Notes under the pieces: model-generated
The model's database searches: none
What the model was told of the DNA's origin: nothing
What the model saw: only the letters and a program-made list of their open reading frames with translations
Made by a program: the position numbers and the translations under genes
Source of the DNA: Rhynchospora pubera
Taxonomy: Eukaryota; Streptophyta; Magnoliopsida; Poales; Cyperaceae
Length of the DNA stretch: 64,000 nucleotides
Assembly: GCA_028095005.1 (NCBI GenBank)
Contig: CM051460.1
Location: forward strand, 287,038,238-287,102,237
Direction: 5' to 3'
Part shown: positions 44,764 through 57,020 of the stretch, piece by piece
How the letters are laid out: each line of letters opens with the position of its first letter
Numbering within the stretch: the stretch's first letter is position 1

Positions 44764-45694
44764 GGGAAAATCAGCCCTATACCCCTCAAATCTTATCTAA
44801 TTGGAAATATCACCCTCTAATCTTTTACTTTGGAAATATCCCCCTCTAATCATGATTTGTATAAATATTTACCCTTTTCTTAATATTTTAATTCTGAAAT
44901 CTAACAGTTGATATTTAGGACAAGAATGCCCTCAATTCCTTTAGACCATTCTTCTCTGTGCCTTCTTGCAATCGATATCAGAATAAATTCGAAACCTTTG
45001 GGCTTAGTTTAAATGCTAAACTTCAAAAGAAATTTTTTTGTGGGTTAAAGTTTTATCGTCCAATGAAGAAATCATCCATGCATTGAACTTGAGTGTCGCA
45101 TGTTACCAATTGGAATCAAAGTTTCCTGGGATTCGGTTACCTACGAACACCAAAAGGAATTTAAGTAACATCTCCTAACAAAATTAGGAATGGTAAAGTC
45201 GTATTTAAGGTCAAACATGGTAGTGGTTGGGGTTAACTCAATCTCTAACTAGGAATAATGCTTTTTAAGAAAAATCAAATCGTTACTAAAAAAAATAATA
45301 ATTTAGCGTAGAAGGTTGAAAAGAAAGTAACTTATTTATATGAGTAAATACAGAAGTGCTGTGCTTATCTTTTCAAATTGAGATAACCAAATTAATTCAA
45401 ATTTCAGGTACCTCAGTATCTAAGTTGGGATGATTAAAAGAACAAAACCCCCATGAGAATAAGAATCGGAAGTTCAAAATGTTCAACGGAAGATGAATCG
45501 TCAGGGGACAAGGGCAATTTTGTCCTAAATTTTTAAATTATATTTTTCAGAATTAAAATACCAGTAGAAATAGTCAAAAGGGTAAATATCCATATAAGTT
45601 ATAATTAGAGGGGGATATTTCCAAAATAAAAGATTAGAGGGTGATATTTCCAATTAGATAAGATTTGAGGGGGTATTCGACTGATTTTCACTTT
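44764..45694. mobile_element. Long-TIR transposon in unit C (about 930 bp)
   Basis: Terminal inverted repeats of at least 100 bp: the left end GGGAAAATCAGCCCTATACC...GGAAATATCACCCTC recurs inverted on the right (GAGGGTGATATTTCC...CTGATTTTCAC). No transposase is visible. The target is GATATCAAAATACTAG in the empty units; the duplication, if any, is short (AAA-like). Superfamily is undecided (MULE- or foldback-like). Confidence 0.75.
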
Positions 45695-46796
45695 AAAAAT
45701 ACTAGCACATATTACCATAGCCTGCAGGTTCAAAAGAATAAAGCTGTCAAATAAAAGTTGATTGAATTCTTTGAACTCACTAGCAACTGATATAGATAAG
45801 GTAATATCAAGAAGTTATATATGTAAATTGTCATACCTGCATGAACCTTAACAATCATGATGTTATAGTGATTTGTCAAGTTAAGTAGGGCTTCCCGAAA
45901 CACTATACAGTAATACTATTAGTGTTTATCTCTGACAAAAAAAATGTTCTTGTAAAGAGAGGATCAACAGGTACTCTGATGCACCTGGACTTTTGAGCAA
46001 ACAATTACGACTGTACTACATTACGTCCTTGCTGATCAGGTTACAATCACATAGCTATCGGAAATCAGGTAACGGGCACATAGCTATGGGAAATCAGGTA
46101 ATACTCAGGTAACACTCACATAGCTTTGGCAATGAAACCTGGGCTCGTATACAGATGCAACTCGCATAACTTTGGATAAAAAAACACTAATGTATAGTAC
46201 CAACTGGTACTACAACTTTTTTGACCCCAAATTTAATTGCTAAAGCTATGGGTAGGTGACAGCTGCAAAACCAGACTAGGTTTGGATTAAAAACACTATT
46301 GTATGGTTCCATCGTGTACTATTATCTTTTTGAACCCAGATTTAATTGCCAAAGCTATGCAAATTGCAGCCGTTTATGACCCCAGAATTTATTTCCAAAC
46401 AGAAAAGCAAGTTTTGTATAAAATGGAGATATTTAAGAAAACCTTTCCCTTCAATTTCAGTGCGGCAATATCCAAAAAGTATATACCAATATAGACCTTA
46501 CAATTAATCTAACATCAGATCACTCTTTCTCTCGAAAGAGTCGAATGTTTTTTCTACTCATTTTTGTGATATTCATTAAAATTGGTAACCATTTTTAGGT
46601 CAAAATGCTGCGAGGACCCTTAATTTTCCATGGCGGAAGGTAATGATTTTATTATCTTTTTGTTTACTTTGCTTCGATATATCCATCTTAATCTTTTCAG
46701 GATATGAGTCTTTCTCTTTTTCAGTGGCTACCGACGTAATAAAGATGATGTTATGAAGGCTATTGGAAGCAGGTATGTAGCCGTGAAACTGTTAAA

Positions 46797-49700
46797 AAAC
46801 GGCTACGGTGTGGTCGGCAGGATGTTCATACCGATAAAGCTGGTAATATCACCACAGTTTTCAAATTTTTATAATGCTGATTGACTATTATAAAATGTCC
46901 TCAATTACTTTTTGGAGTTTACATGCTTGTCAACATCCAACAAAGAAAATGACAATATCAAATTGTCAGATATTGGTTCAGTAATTGCTGCCTACCAGTC
47001 AAAGAATTCCTTATAGGTACTCCTTTTTTTTTTGTGAATTTGTTTACTTCGAATTTCTGCCACATACTTTTATATTTAGAATTTTATGGGTTCTCACATT
47101 CAATTTGATGTTTTTTAGTGAAATGTATGTGGGTTAAGAATTTATATATTTTTATTACAATTATATTATATTTTATTTTAATCACTACAAAGAGGAAAAT
47201 TGGTCTGAATCAAATAATATGTTTGAAGTGATATAAATGAGAATTGTGGCTTCTGCGAAGAATCAAATTCTCAAGTACTTTTTTTGTTTTCTTCAGTTTA
47301 CATTGAACAAATGTTCAAGAGACAAAATTGAAAATATGATTTAAAGTGAAATACTGTGAAACAAATGCTGTGACAAAGCTTGAGATTGATGTGCTACTGT
47401 ATTTAAGAATATGAAAGGAACCAAGGAAGTTCCAATATATGTCAGTAACCGGTTATTAATAATTGGTTAGTCTCATTTTGATCTGAATTTAGTTTAGTAG
47501 ACTTTTGATTGTTGAATTTGCACTTCAAGTTTCTTGTTCCCAGGCAATTCAGAGACCAAGGCTTGTTCTGACAAGGCCCAAGGAGCCTGAGCTACAGACC
47601 TCTCAGAGGTCGCGGCAGTTCGAGTGAAGAGCTCAGAAGAGCTAGAAGCTGAAATGCCTAAATTAAAGGCCCGGCCACTCAACAGAAGGGTATTTCACAA
47701 CTGATTTTGTTTTTCTCTATTCTTTTTTGTATTGTTTATATTCAATTTGGAAATTTTTCATTCAACTCAGGCTTGACACCTCATGAACTGAGCAATCAAT
47801 ATTATGTCAATTTTTGACACCTCATGAGGCTTGACGCCTCATGAACTGAGCAATCAATATTATGTCAAGTTTTGACACCTCATGACTCCCCCTCTTCCTC
47901 CAGTAGTGAACAAGACCACTCTTCAGCCACTAGAATGTAAGGTTTTGAATATTCTTCCCTTCTCGTACCAAATCAAATTTATATAAGATTACAATGTTCA
48001 GCAAGTGGACATAAAATTTCTCTTTTACTGGATTTAGAAATTCAATTATGGAACTTCTGAAAAGGCAACACGGCTTGCAGATGCATGCTCTGAGACTTCC
48101 TTTGTGGCGGGCTTCGCTTTTCAGGTATGAAATTTACTTACTTTTTCCTAGGTTGTTCAAACCATTGTAATAAAATTATATAAAACGAATAGTTCTATTT
48201 TTGACAGAGTCAAAGCAAGCCCCTAAACCTAACTGAGCCTAGACCACCTCAACTTGAAACATCACTTCAAGCCCGGCCACCAAAGTAATTTAAATTTTCA
48301 TGTTTTGTTATATTTATTGTTGATGATATCTGTCCAGAAAGCTCGAAAGAATAATAATGGTCTTATTTTTGTAATGTCATGGAAAGTCCCATAGGGTAAA
48401 GAGTTCTCAGGACTTTGGAGTTGGAAGAACAAAAAAGGCACCCAAGTTTAAGGCTAGTCCTCTGACAATCTGAAGCCTTTCAAAAAAAAAAAAAGAACTC
48501 ATTCCTTTTTGAGCTTTTTTATAATAACTGCAGATTCTTCATAAAATAGTTGGAAACCATTTCAACTTCTCTGTCCAAACCTCCTTTGACTACACCAAAA
48601 GAATTCCATAGTCTGTTCTTGGAAATCAATAATAATCTATTTTATTTGTGTTGTTTCAGACGAACAGTTTTGTAAAGACTCAATTCGGAAAAGGTAATCA
48701 ATGCACTGACTGATCTGCCCCTCCCATTTTAATAGTAAGATCTCTTTAACTTTTATATATTGTTTTACCTTTTTGGTCTGATTAATTGAAGATTGAAGAA
48801 TAAGTACTTGAGTAGGATATCAAAATACCAGCACATATTACCACAGCCTGCAGGTTCAAAAGAATAAAGCCGTCAAATAAAAGTTGATTGAATTCTTTGA
48901 ACTCACAAGCAACTGATATAGATAAAGTAATACCAAGAAGTTATATATGTAAATTATCATACCTGCATGAACCTTAACAATCATGATGTTATAGTGATTT
49001 GTCAAGTTAAGTAGGGCTTCCTGAAACACTATACAGTAATACTATTAGTGTCTATCTCTGACAAAAAAAAATGTTCCTGTAAAGTGAGGATCAACAGGTA
49101 ATCTGATGCACCTGGACTTTTGAGCAAACAATTATTTTTTTTTTGCGACTGTACTACATTACGTCCTTGCTGATCAGGTTACAATCACATAGCTATCGGA
49201 AATCAGGTAACGAGCACATAGCTATGGGAAATCAGGTAATACTCTGGTAACACTCACATAGCTTTGGCAATCAAACCTGGGCTCGTATACAGATGCAACT
49301 CGCATAACTTTGGATAAAAAAACACTAATGTATAGTACCAACTGGTACTACAACTTTTTTTACCCCAAATTTAATTGCTAAAGCTATGGGTAGGTGACTG
49401 CTGCAAAACCAGACTAGGTTTGGATTAAAAACACTATTGTATGGTTCCATCGTGTACTATTATCTTTTTGAACCCAGATTTAATTGCCAAAGCTATGCAA
49501 ATTGCGCCGTTTATGACCCCAGAATTTATTTCCAAACAGAAAAGCAAGTTTTGTATAAAATGGAGATATTTAAGAAAACCTTTCCCTTCAATTTCAGTGC
49601 GACCATAGGTTTAAATAGCGGCCATAGCGGCCGCAATAGCGGCGCTATAGCGGTGCTATTTGGTACACCGCTACAACGCTACAGATTTAGCGGTCTGTCC

Positions 49701-50527
49701 GATAGCGCGACCTATAGCGGGAAATAGCGGGGTATAGCGGTGAAATAGCGGAAAATAGCGGGTAATATAGCGGTATAATAGCGGAAATAGCGGGTAATAT
49801 AGCGGTATAATAGCGGAAATAGCGGTGCAGTTTATAATTTGCTGATATAGCAGTAGTATTTTGGACATAACTTTCGCATACGAACTCCGATTGACATGAT
49901 TCAAAGTTCTATGGAAAGTTTACAAAATTGGCCACAATTTTTATGTTTTGAACATTTTCAAATTCTTAAAATTTAATGATCAAATATGCATAGAAAATAA
50001 TTATAATTTTAATTAGTGTTAATTAGTTGCTTGAAATTATTTTTATTTTAGACTAAACTAGACCTTCAAAATACACTTGTGTGTGCAAATCCGCTATGGT
50101 CCGATAGCGGCCGCTAAATACCCGCTATCCGCTATCCGCTATGATATTAGCATGTCCGCTACGAGTCCGCTATCCGCTATTTAAACCTGAGTGCGACAAT
50201 ATCCAAAAATTATATACCATTATAGACCTTACGATTAATCTAACATCAGATCATGCTTTCTCTCGAAAGAGTCGAATGTTTTTTCTACTCATTTTTGTGA
50301 TACTCATTGAAATTGGTAACCATTTTCAGGTCAAAATGCTGCGAGGACCCTTAATTTTCCATGGCGGAAGGTAATGATTTTATTATCTTTTTGTTTACTT
50401 TGTTTCGATATATCCATCTTAATCTTTTCAGGATATGAGTCTTTCTCTTTTTCAGTGGCTACCGACGTAATAAAGATGATGTTATGAAGGCTATTGGAAG
50501 CAGGTATGTAGCCGTGAAACTGTTAAA
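46797..50527 (+). pseudogene. TPX2-family array, unit D
   Basis: Unit of 3731 bp; about 3.14 kb once the 586-bp hAT-like insertion at 49604-50189 and its duplication are removed. TPX2 block 1 is at 47544-47689 with the shared frame slip. It has the 230-bp intron segment and the 60-bp GACACCTCATGA duplication seen also in A, with loss of the ILEAPPLPP-coding start in both, so A and D descend from one copy. Confidence 0.7.
49604..50189. mobile_element. hAT-like MITE with GCTATAGCGG repeats (586 bp)
   Basis: Ends CATAGGTTTAAATAGCGG and CAGGTTTAAATAGCGG (inverted), flanked by perfect 8-bp direct repeats AGTGCGAC (49596-49603 and 50190-50197). Both subterminal zones are arrays of TATAGCGG/CCGCTAT, as expected for hAT transposase binding. 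No coding capacity. Present only in unit D, hence a late insertion. Confidence 0.9.
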
Positions 50528-53500
50528 AAACGGCTACGGTGTGGTCGGCAGGATGTTCATACCGATAAAGCTGGTAATATCACCACAGTTTTCAAATTTT
50601 TATAACGCTGATTGACTATTATAAAATGTCCTCAATTACTTTTTGGAGTTTACATGCTTGTCAACATCCAACAAAGAAAAATACAATATCAAATTGTCAG
50701 ATATTGGTTCAGTAATTGCTGCCTACCAGTCAAAGAATCCCTTATAGATACTCCTTTTTTTTGTGAATTTGTTTACTTCGAATTTCTGCCACATACTTCT
50801 ATATTTAGAATTTTATGGGTTCTCACATTCAATTTGATGTTTTCTAGTGAAATGTATGTGGGTTAAGAATTTATATATTTTTATTACAATTATATTATAT
50901 TTTATTTTAATCACTACAAAGAGGAAAATTGGTCTGAATCAAATATTATGTTTGAAGCGATATAAATGAGCATCGTGGCTTCTGGGAAGAATCAAATTCT
51001 CAAGTACTTTTTTTGTTTTCTTCAGCTAACATTTAACAAATGTTCAGGAGACGAAATTGAAAATATGACCTAAAGTGAAATACTGTGAAACAAGTGTTGT
51101 GACAAAGCTTGAGATTGATGTGCCACTGTATTTAAGAATATGAAAGCAACCAAGGATGTTCCGACTTATGCCAGTAACCAGTTATTAATAATTGGTTTGT
51201 CTCATTTTGATCTGAATTTAGTTTAGTAGACTTTTGATTGTTGAATTTGCTCTTCAAGTTTGTTCTTCCCAGACAATTTAGAGACCAAGGCTTGTTCTGA
51301 CAAGGCCCAAGGAGCCTGTGCTGCAGACCTATCAGAGGTCACGGCAGTTTGAGTGAAGAGCTCAGAAGAACTAGAAGTTGAAATGCCTAAATTCGAGGCC
51401 CGTCCACTCAACAGAAAGGTTTTTCACAACTGATTTTGTTTTTCTCTATTATTTTTTGTATTGTTTATATTCAATTTGGAAATTTTTCATTCTACTAAGT
51501 CTTGACGCCTCATGAACTGAGCAATCAATATTATGTTAAGTTTTGACACCTCATGATTTCCACTTTTAAAATGAATCAAGTACTATTAATAAAACCTTCT
51601 GTTTCCTTATTAGATTCTTGAGGCTTCCCCCTCTTCCTCCAGTAGTGAACAAGAGCACTCTTCAGCCACTAGAATGTAAGGTTTTGAATATTCTTCCCTT
51701 CTCGTACCAAATGAAACTTATATAAGATTACAATGTTCAGTAAGTGGACATAAAATTTCTCTTTTACTGGATTTAGGAATTCAATTTTGGAACTTCTGAA
51801 AAGGCAACCCGGCTTGCAGATGCATGCTATGAGACTTCCTCTGTGGCGGGCTTCACTTTTCAGGTATGAAATTTACTTACTTTTTCCTAGGTTGTTCAAA
51901 CCATTGTAATAAAATTATATAAAACAAATAGTTCTATTTTTGATTGACAGAGTCAAAGCAAGCCCCTAAACCTAACTGAGCCTAGACCACCTCAACTTGA
52001 AACATCACTTCAAGCCCGGCCACCAAAGTAATTTAAATTTTCATGTTTTGTTATATTTATTGTTGATGATATCTGTCCAGAAAGCTCGGAAGAATAATAA
52101 TGGTCTTATTTTGTAATGTCATGGAAAGTCCCATAGGGTAAAGAGTTCTCAGGAGTTTGGAGTTGGAAGAACAAAAAAGGTACCCAAGTTTAAGGCGGGT
52201 CCTCTGACTATCTGAAACCCTTCAAAAAAAAAAAAGAACTCATTTCTTTTTGAGGTTTTTTATAATAACTGCAGATTATTCATAAAATAGTTGGAAACAA
52301 TTTCAACTTCTGTGTCAAACCTCCTTTGACTACACCAAAAGAGTTCCATAGTCTGTTCTTGGAAATCAATAACCATCTATTTTATTTGTGTTGTTTCAGA
52401 CGAACAGTTTTGTAAAGACTCAATTCGGAAAAGGTAATCAATGCACTGACTGATCTGCCCCTCCCATTTTAATAGCAAGATCTCTTTAACTTTTATATAT
52501 TGTTTTACCTTTTTGGTCTGATTAATTGGTTAGACTGAAGATTGAAGAATAAGTACTTGAGTAGGATATCAAAATACTAGCACATATTACCATAGCCTGC
52601 AGGTTCAAAAGAATAAAGCCGTCAAATAAAAGTTGATTGAATTCTTTGAACTCACAAGCAACTGATATAGATAAAGTAATATCAAGAAGTTATATATGTA
52701 AATTATCATACCTGCATGAACCTTAACAATCATGGTGTTATAGTGATTTGTCAAGTTAAGTAGGGCTTCCTGAAACACTATACAGTAATACTATTAGTGT
52801 TTATCTCTGACAAAAAAAAAATGTTCCTGTAAAGAGAGGATCAACAGGTACTCTGATGCACCTGGACTTTTGAGCAAAGAATTACGACTGTACTACATTA
52901 CGTCCTTGCTGATCAGGTTACAATCACATAGCTATCGGAAATCAGGTAGCACATAGCTATGGGAAATCAGGTAATACTCAGGTAACACTCACATAGCTTT
53001 CGCAATCAAAGCTGGGCTCGTATACAGATGCAACTCGCATAACTTTGGATAAAAAAACACTAATGTATAGTACCAACTGGTACTACAACTTTTTTGACCC
53101 CAAATTTAATTGCTAAAGCTATGGGTAGGTGACAGCTGGAAAACCAGACTAGGTTTGGATTAAAAACACTATTGTATGGTTCCATCATGTACTGTTATCT
53201 TTTTGAACCCAGATTTAATTGCCAAAGCTATGCGAATTGCAGCCGTTTATGACACCAGAATTTATTTCCAAACAGAAAAGCAAGTTTTGTACAAAATGGA
53301 GATATTTAAGAAAACCTTTCCCTTCAATTTCAGTGTGGCAATATCCAAAAAGTAATATACCAATATAGACCTTACAATTAATCTAACATCAGATCATGCT
53401 TTCTCTCGAAAGAGTCGAATTTTTTTTTTTCTACTCATTTTTGTGATATTCATTGAAATTGGTAACCATTTTCAGGTCAAAATGCTGCGAGGACCCTTAA

Positions 53501-53674
53501 TTTTCCATGGCGGAAGCTAATGATTTTATTATCTTTTTGTTTACTTTGGTTCGGTATGTCCATCTTAATCTTTTCAGGATATGAGTCTTTCTCTTTTTTC
53601 AGTGGCTACCGACGTAATAAAGATGATGTTATGAAGGCTATTGGAAGCAGGTATGCAGCCGTGAAACTGTTAAA
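50528..53674 (+). pseudogene. TPX2-family array, unit E
   Basis: Unit of 3147 bp without transposon insertions, the best model of the basic repeat. TPX2 block 1 starts at 51273 after a CAG acceptor and keeps the frame slip. It shares with F the variants GCTCTTCAAGTTTGTTCTTCC and CAACCAAGGATGTTCCGAC, so E and F are sisters. Confidence 0.7.
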
Positions 53675-56600
53675 AAACGGCTACGGTGTGGTCGGCAGGA
53701 TGTTCATACCGATAAAGCTGGTAATATCACCACAGTTTTCAATTTTTTATAATGCTGATTGACTATTATAAAATGTCCTCAATTACTTTTTGGAGTTTAC
53801 ATGCTTGTCAACATCCAACAAAGAAAAAGACAATATCAAATTGTCAGATATTGGTTCAGTAATTGCTGCCTACCAGTCAAAGAATTCCTTATAGATACTC
53901 CTTTTTTTTGTGAATTTGTTTACTTCGAATTTCTGCCACATACTTTTATATTTAGAATTTTATGGGTTCTCACATTCAATTTGATGTTTTTTAGTGAAAT
54001 GTATGTGGGTTAAGAATTTATATATTTTTGTTACAATTATATTATATTTTATTTTAATCACTACAAAGAGGAAAATTGGTCTGAATCAAATATTATGTTT
54101 GAAGCGATATAAATGAGCATCGTGGCTTCTGGGAAGAATCAAATTCTCAAGTACTTTTTTTGTTTTCTTCAGCTAACATTTAACAAATGTTCAAGAGACG
54201 AAATTGAAAATATGACCTAAAGTGAAATACTGTGAAACAAGTGCTGTGACAAAGCTTGAGATTGATGTGTTACTGTATTTAAGAATATGAAAGCAACCAA
54301 GGATGTTCCGACTTATGCCAGTAACCAGTTATTAATAATTGGTTAGTCTCATTTTGATCTGAATTTAGTTTAGTAGACTTTTGATTGTTGAATTTGCTCT
54401 TCAAGTTTGTTCTTCCCAGACAATTCAGAGACCAAGGCTTGTTCTGACAAGGCCCAAGGAGCCTGAGCTCTGTATTTAAGAATATGAAAGCAACCAAGGA
54501 TGTTCCGACTTATGCCAGTAACCAGTTATTAATAATTGGTTAGTCTCATTTTGATCTGAATTTAGTTTAGTAGACTTTTGATTGTTGAATTTGCTCTTCA
54601 AGTTTGTTCTTCCCAGACAATTCAGAGACCAAGGCTTGTTCTGACAAGGCCCAAGGAGCCTGAGCTACAGACCTCTCAGAGGTCATGTCAGTTCGAGTGA
54701 AGAGCTCAGAAGAGCTGGAAGCGGAAATGCCTAAATTCAAGGCCCGTCCACTCAACAGAAAGGTATTTCACAACTTATTTTTTCTCTATTTTTTCTCTAA
54801 CTGAGCGTAGACCACCTCAACTTGAAACTTCAATTCTTGCCCGGCCATCAAAGTATTTTAAATTTTCATGTTTTGTTATATTTATTGTTGATGATATCTA
54901 GCCAGAAAGCTCGGAAGAATAATAATTGTCTTAATTTAATAATATGAATGAAATCAAGGTAGTTCCGATATATGCCAATAACCTGTCATTAATAATTGGT
55001 TAGTTTCATTTTAGTCTGAATTTAGTTTAGTAGACTGTTGATTGTTGAATTTGCAGTTCAAGATTATTCTTCCCAGATAATTCAGAGACCAGGGCTTGTT
55101 CTGACAAGGCCCAAGGAGCCTGAGTTACAGACCTTTCAGAGGTCACGGCAGTTCGAGTGAAGAGCTCAGAAGGGCTAGAAACTGAAATGCCTAAATTCAA
55201 GGCCCGTATACTCAACAGAATGGTATTTCACAACTGATTTTGTTTTTCTCTATTTTTTTTGTATTGTTTATATTCAATTTGGAAATCTTTGGTTCAACTC
55301 ATGCTCGACACCTCTTTAATTGGGCAATCAATATTATGTCAAGTTTTCTTACCTCATGTTTCCCTCTTTTAATTATGAATCAAGTACCAATAATAAAACC
55401 TTTTTACTTATCAGATTTTGAGGCTCCCCCTCTTCCTCCAATAGTGGTCCATGTAAGTTGCATGTTAGATTACTGATGTTATGCTGCCAATTTGTCAGGT
55501 CTTAATTTTGGATTAGTGAAAAATTGCTATTGATGCCATGCACAAGCTGTTTGCTATGTCCTTTCTGTGCAATTGAAAGTGAGATGTTCTTTCACATTCC
55601 TGCTAACGGTTCAAGTGAAGAGAAGCCTCAAAATCAATGTAATTCTTTAACCACCGATTTAATGTCTGCATTCATCTACTAATTCTGAATTTTCAATAAA
55701 AGAATCAATAGATTTAATTTCTTCCCAAAATACCCCTCTTGTTGCTGCACTATGTATATATTAATGAAGGAACATAAAACAATCTACGGTATTAAGTAAC
55801 CAAAAACTTTTTTTTCGAAATCTAAAATGAGTAAAATCTATTCTGGAGTTTTTGCATTTACACCGTCAAATAAAAGTTGATTGAATTCTTTGAACTCACA
55901 AGCAACTGATATAGATAAGGTAATATCTACAAGTTATATCCATAAATTATCATACTTGCATGGACCTTAACAATCATGATGTTATAGTGATTTGTCAAGT
56001 TAAGTAGGGCTTCCTAAAACACTGTACAGTAATACTATTAGTGTTTCTCTGACAAAAAAAAAATGTTCCTGTAAAGAGAGGATCAACAGGTACTCTGATG
56101 CACCTGGACTTTTGAGCAAACAATTACGACTATACTACATTACGTCCTTGCTGATCAGGTTACAATCACATAGCTATCGCAAATCAGGCAACGAGCACAT
56201 AGCTATGGCAAATCTGGTAATACTCACATAGTCACATTGCTTTGGCAATTAAACCTGGGCTCGTATACAGATGCAACTCGCATAACTTTGGGTTAAAAAA
56301 CACTAATGTATAGTACCAACTGGTACTACAACTTTTTTGACCCCAAATTTAATTGCTAAAGCTATGGGTAAGTGACAGCTGCAAAACCAGACAACGTTTG
56401 GATTAAAAACACTATTGTATGGTACCAACATGTACTGTTAACTTTTTGGACCCAGATTTAATTGCCAAAGCTATGAAAATTGCAGCCGTTTATGACCCCA
56501 GAATTTATTTCCAAACAGAAAAGTAAGTTTTATATAAAATGGAGATATTTAAGAAAACCTTTCCCTTCAATTTCAGTGCGGCAATATCCAAAAAGTATAT

Positions 56601-56905
56601 ACCAATATAGACCTTACGATTAATCTAGATCATGCTTTCTCTCGAAAGAGTCGAATGTTTTTTCTACTCATTTTTGTGATACTCATTGAAATTGGTAACC
56701 ATTTTCAGGTCAAAATGCTGCGAGGACCCTTAATTTTCCATGGCGGAAGGTAATGATTTTATTATCGTATTGTTTACTTTGCTTCGATATATCCATCTTA
56801 ATCTTTAAGGAGATTAGTCTCTCTCTTTCTTAGTGGCTACTGACGTAATAAAGATGATGTTATGAAGGCTATTGGAAGCAGGTATGTAGCCGTGAAACTG
56901 TTAAA
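53675..56905 (+). pseudogene. TPX2-family array, unit F (scrambled)
   Basis: Unit of 3231 bp with internal rearrangement. A 197-bp tandem duplication (54274-54470, 54471-54667) doubles the front of TPX2 block 1. After the complete block 1 the unit jumps to the LTEPRPP exon (about 54797-54860), then a third, more diverged block 1 (about 55069-55221), then unique DNA (55441-55860), then the normal rear part with the MLRGPLIFHGG (56709-56749) and GYRRN exons. The FGTSEKAT, KKAPKFKA and TNSFVKA exons are missing. Confidence 0.65.
54274..54667. repeat. 197-bp tandem duplication inside unit F
   Basis: Nearly identical copies beginning TGTATTTAAGAATATGAAAG; the first ends at CCTGAGC inside TPX2 block 1, directly joined to the second. 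Confidence 0.9.
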
Positions 56906-56928
56906 AAACGGCTTCGGTATGCTCACAA
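56906..56928 (+). other. Array stub G: right end of the TPX2 array
   Basis: The seventh GYRRN exon (from about 56834) stops matching the array just after AAAACGGCTTCGGTA; from there unrelated sequence leads into the TONNEAU2-like exons. The left array end breaks at the same place in the same exon (35891). Confidence 0.75.
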
Positions 56929-57020
56929 TATATTTTAGAAGTTCATGATCTGTTATACAAAGAGAGGTACTGATATCTTAGTATGCAATTCTGATATTTG
57001 TGATGTTAAATTTACTGCAG

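Larger units (their letters stand above)
42717..46796 (+). pseudogene. TPX2-family array, unit C
   Basis: Unit of 4080 bp, the longest because it holds two insertions: a 3' fragment of the RTE LINE (44106-44398) that replaced the KKAPKFKA exon, and a complete long-TIR element (44764-45694). The acceptor of TPX2 block 1 is mutated (TTCCATGCAATTC in place of TTCCCAGGCAATTC), and the exon also carries the shared frame slip. It lacks the 230-bp intron segment, as B does. Confidence 0.7.

Noticed and set aside
35891..56928. A single functional gene built from the repeated exons of all units
   Set aside because: The shared frame slip in TPX2 block 1, the lost acceptor in C and missing exons in C and F rule out a continuous conventional reading frame.
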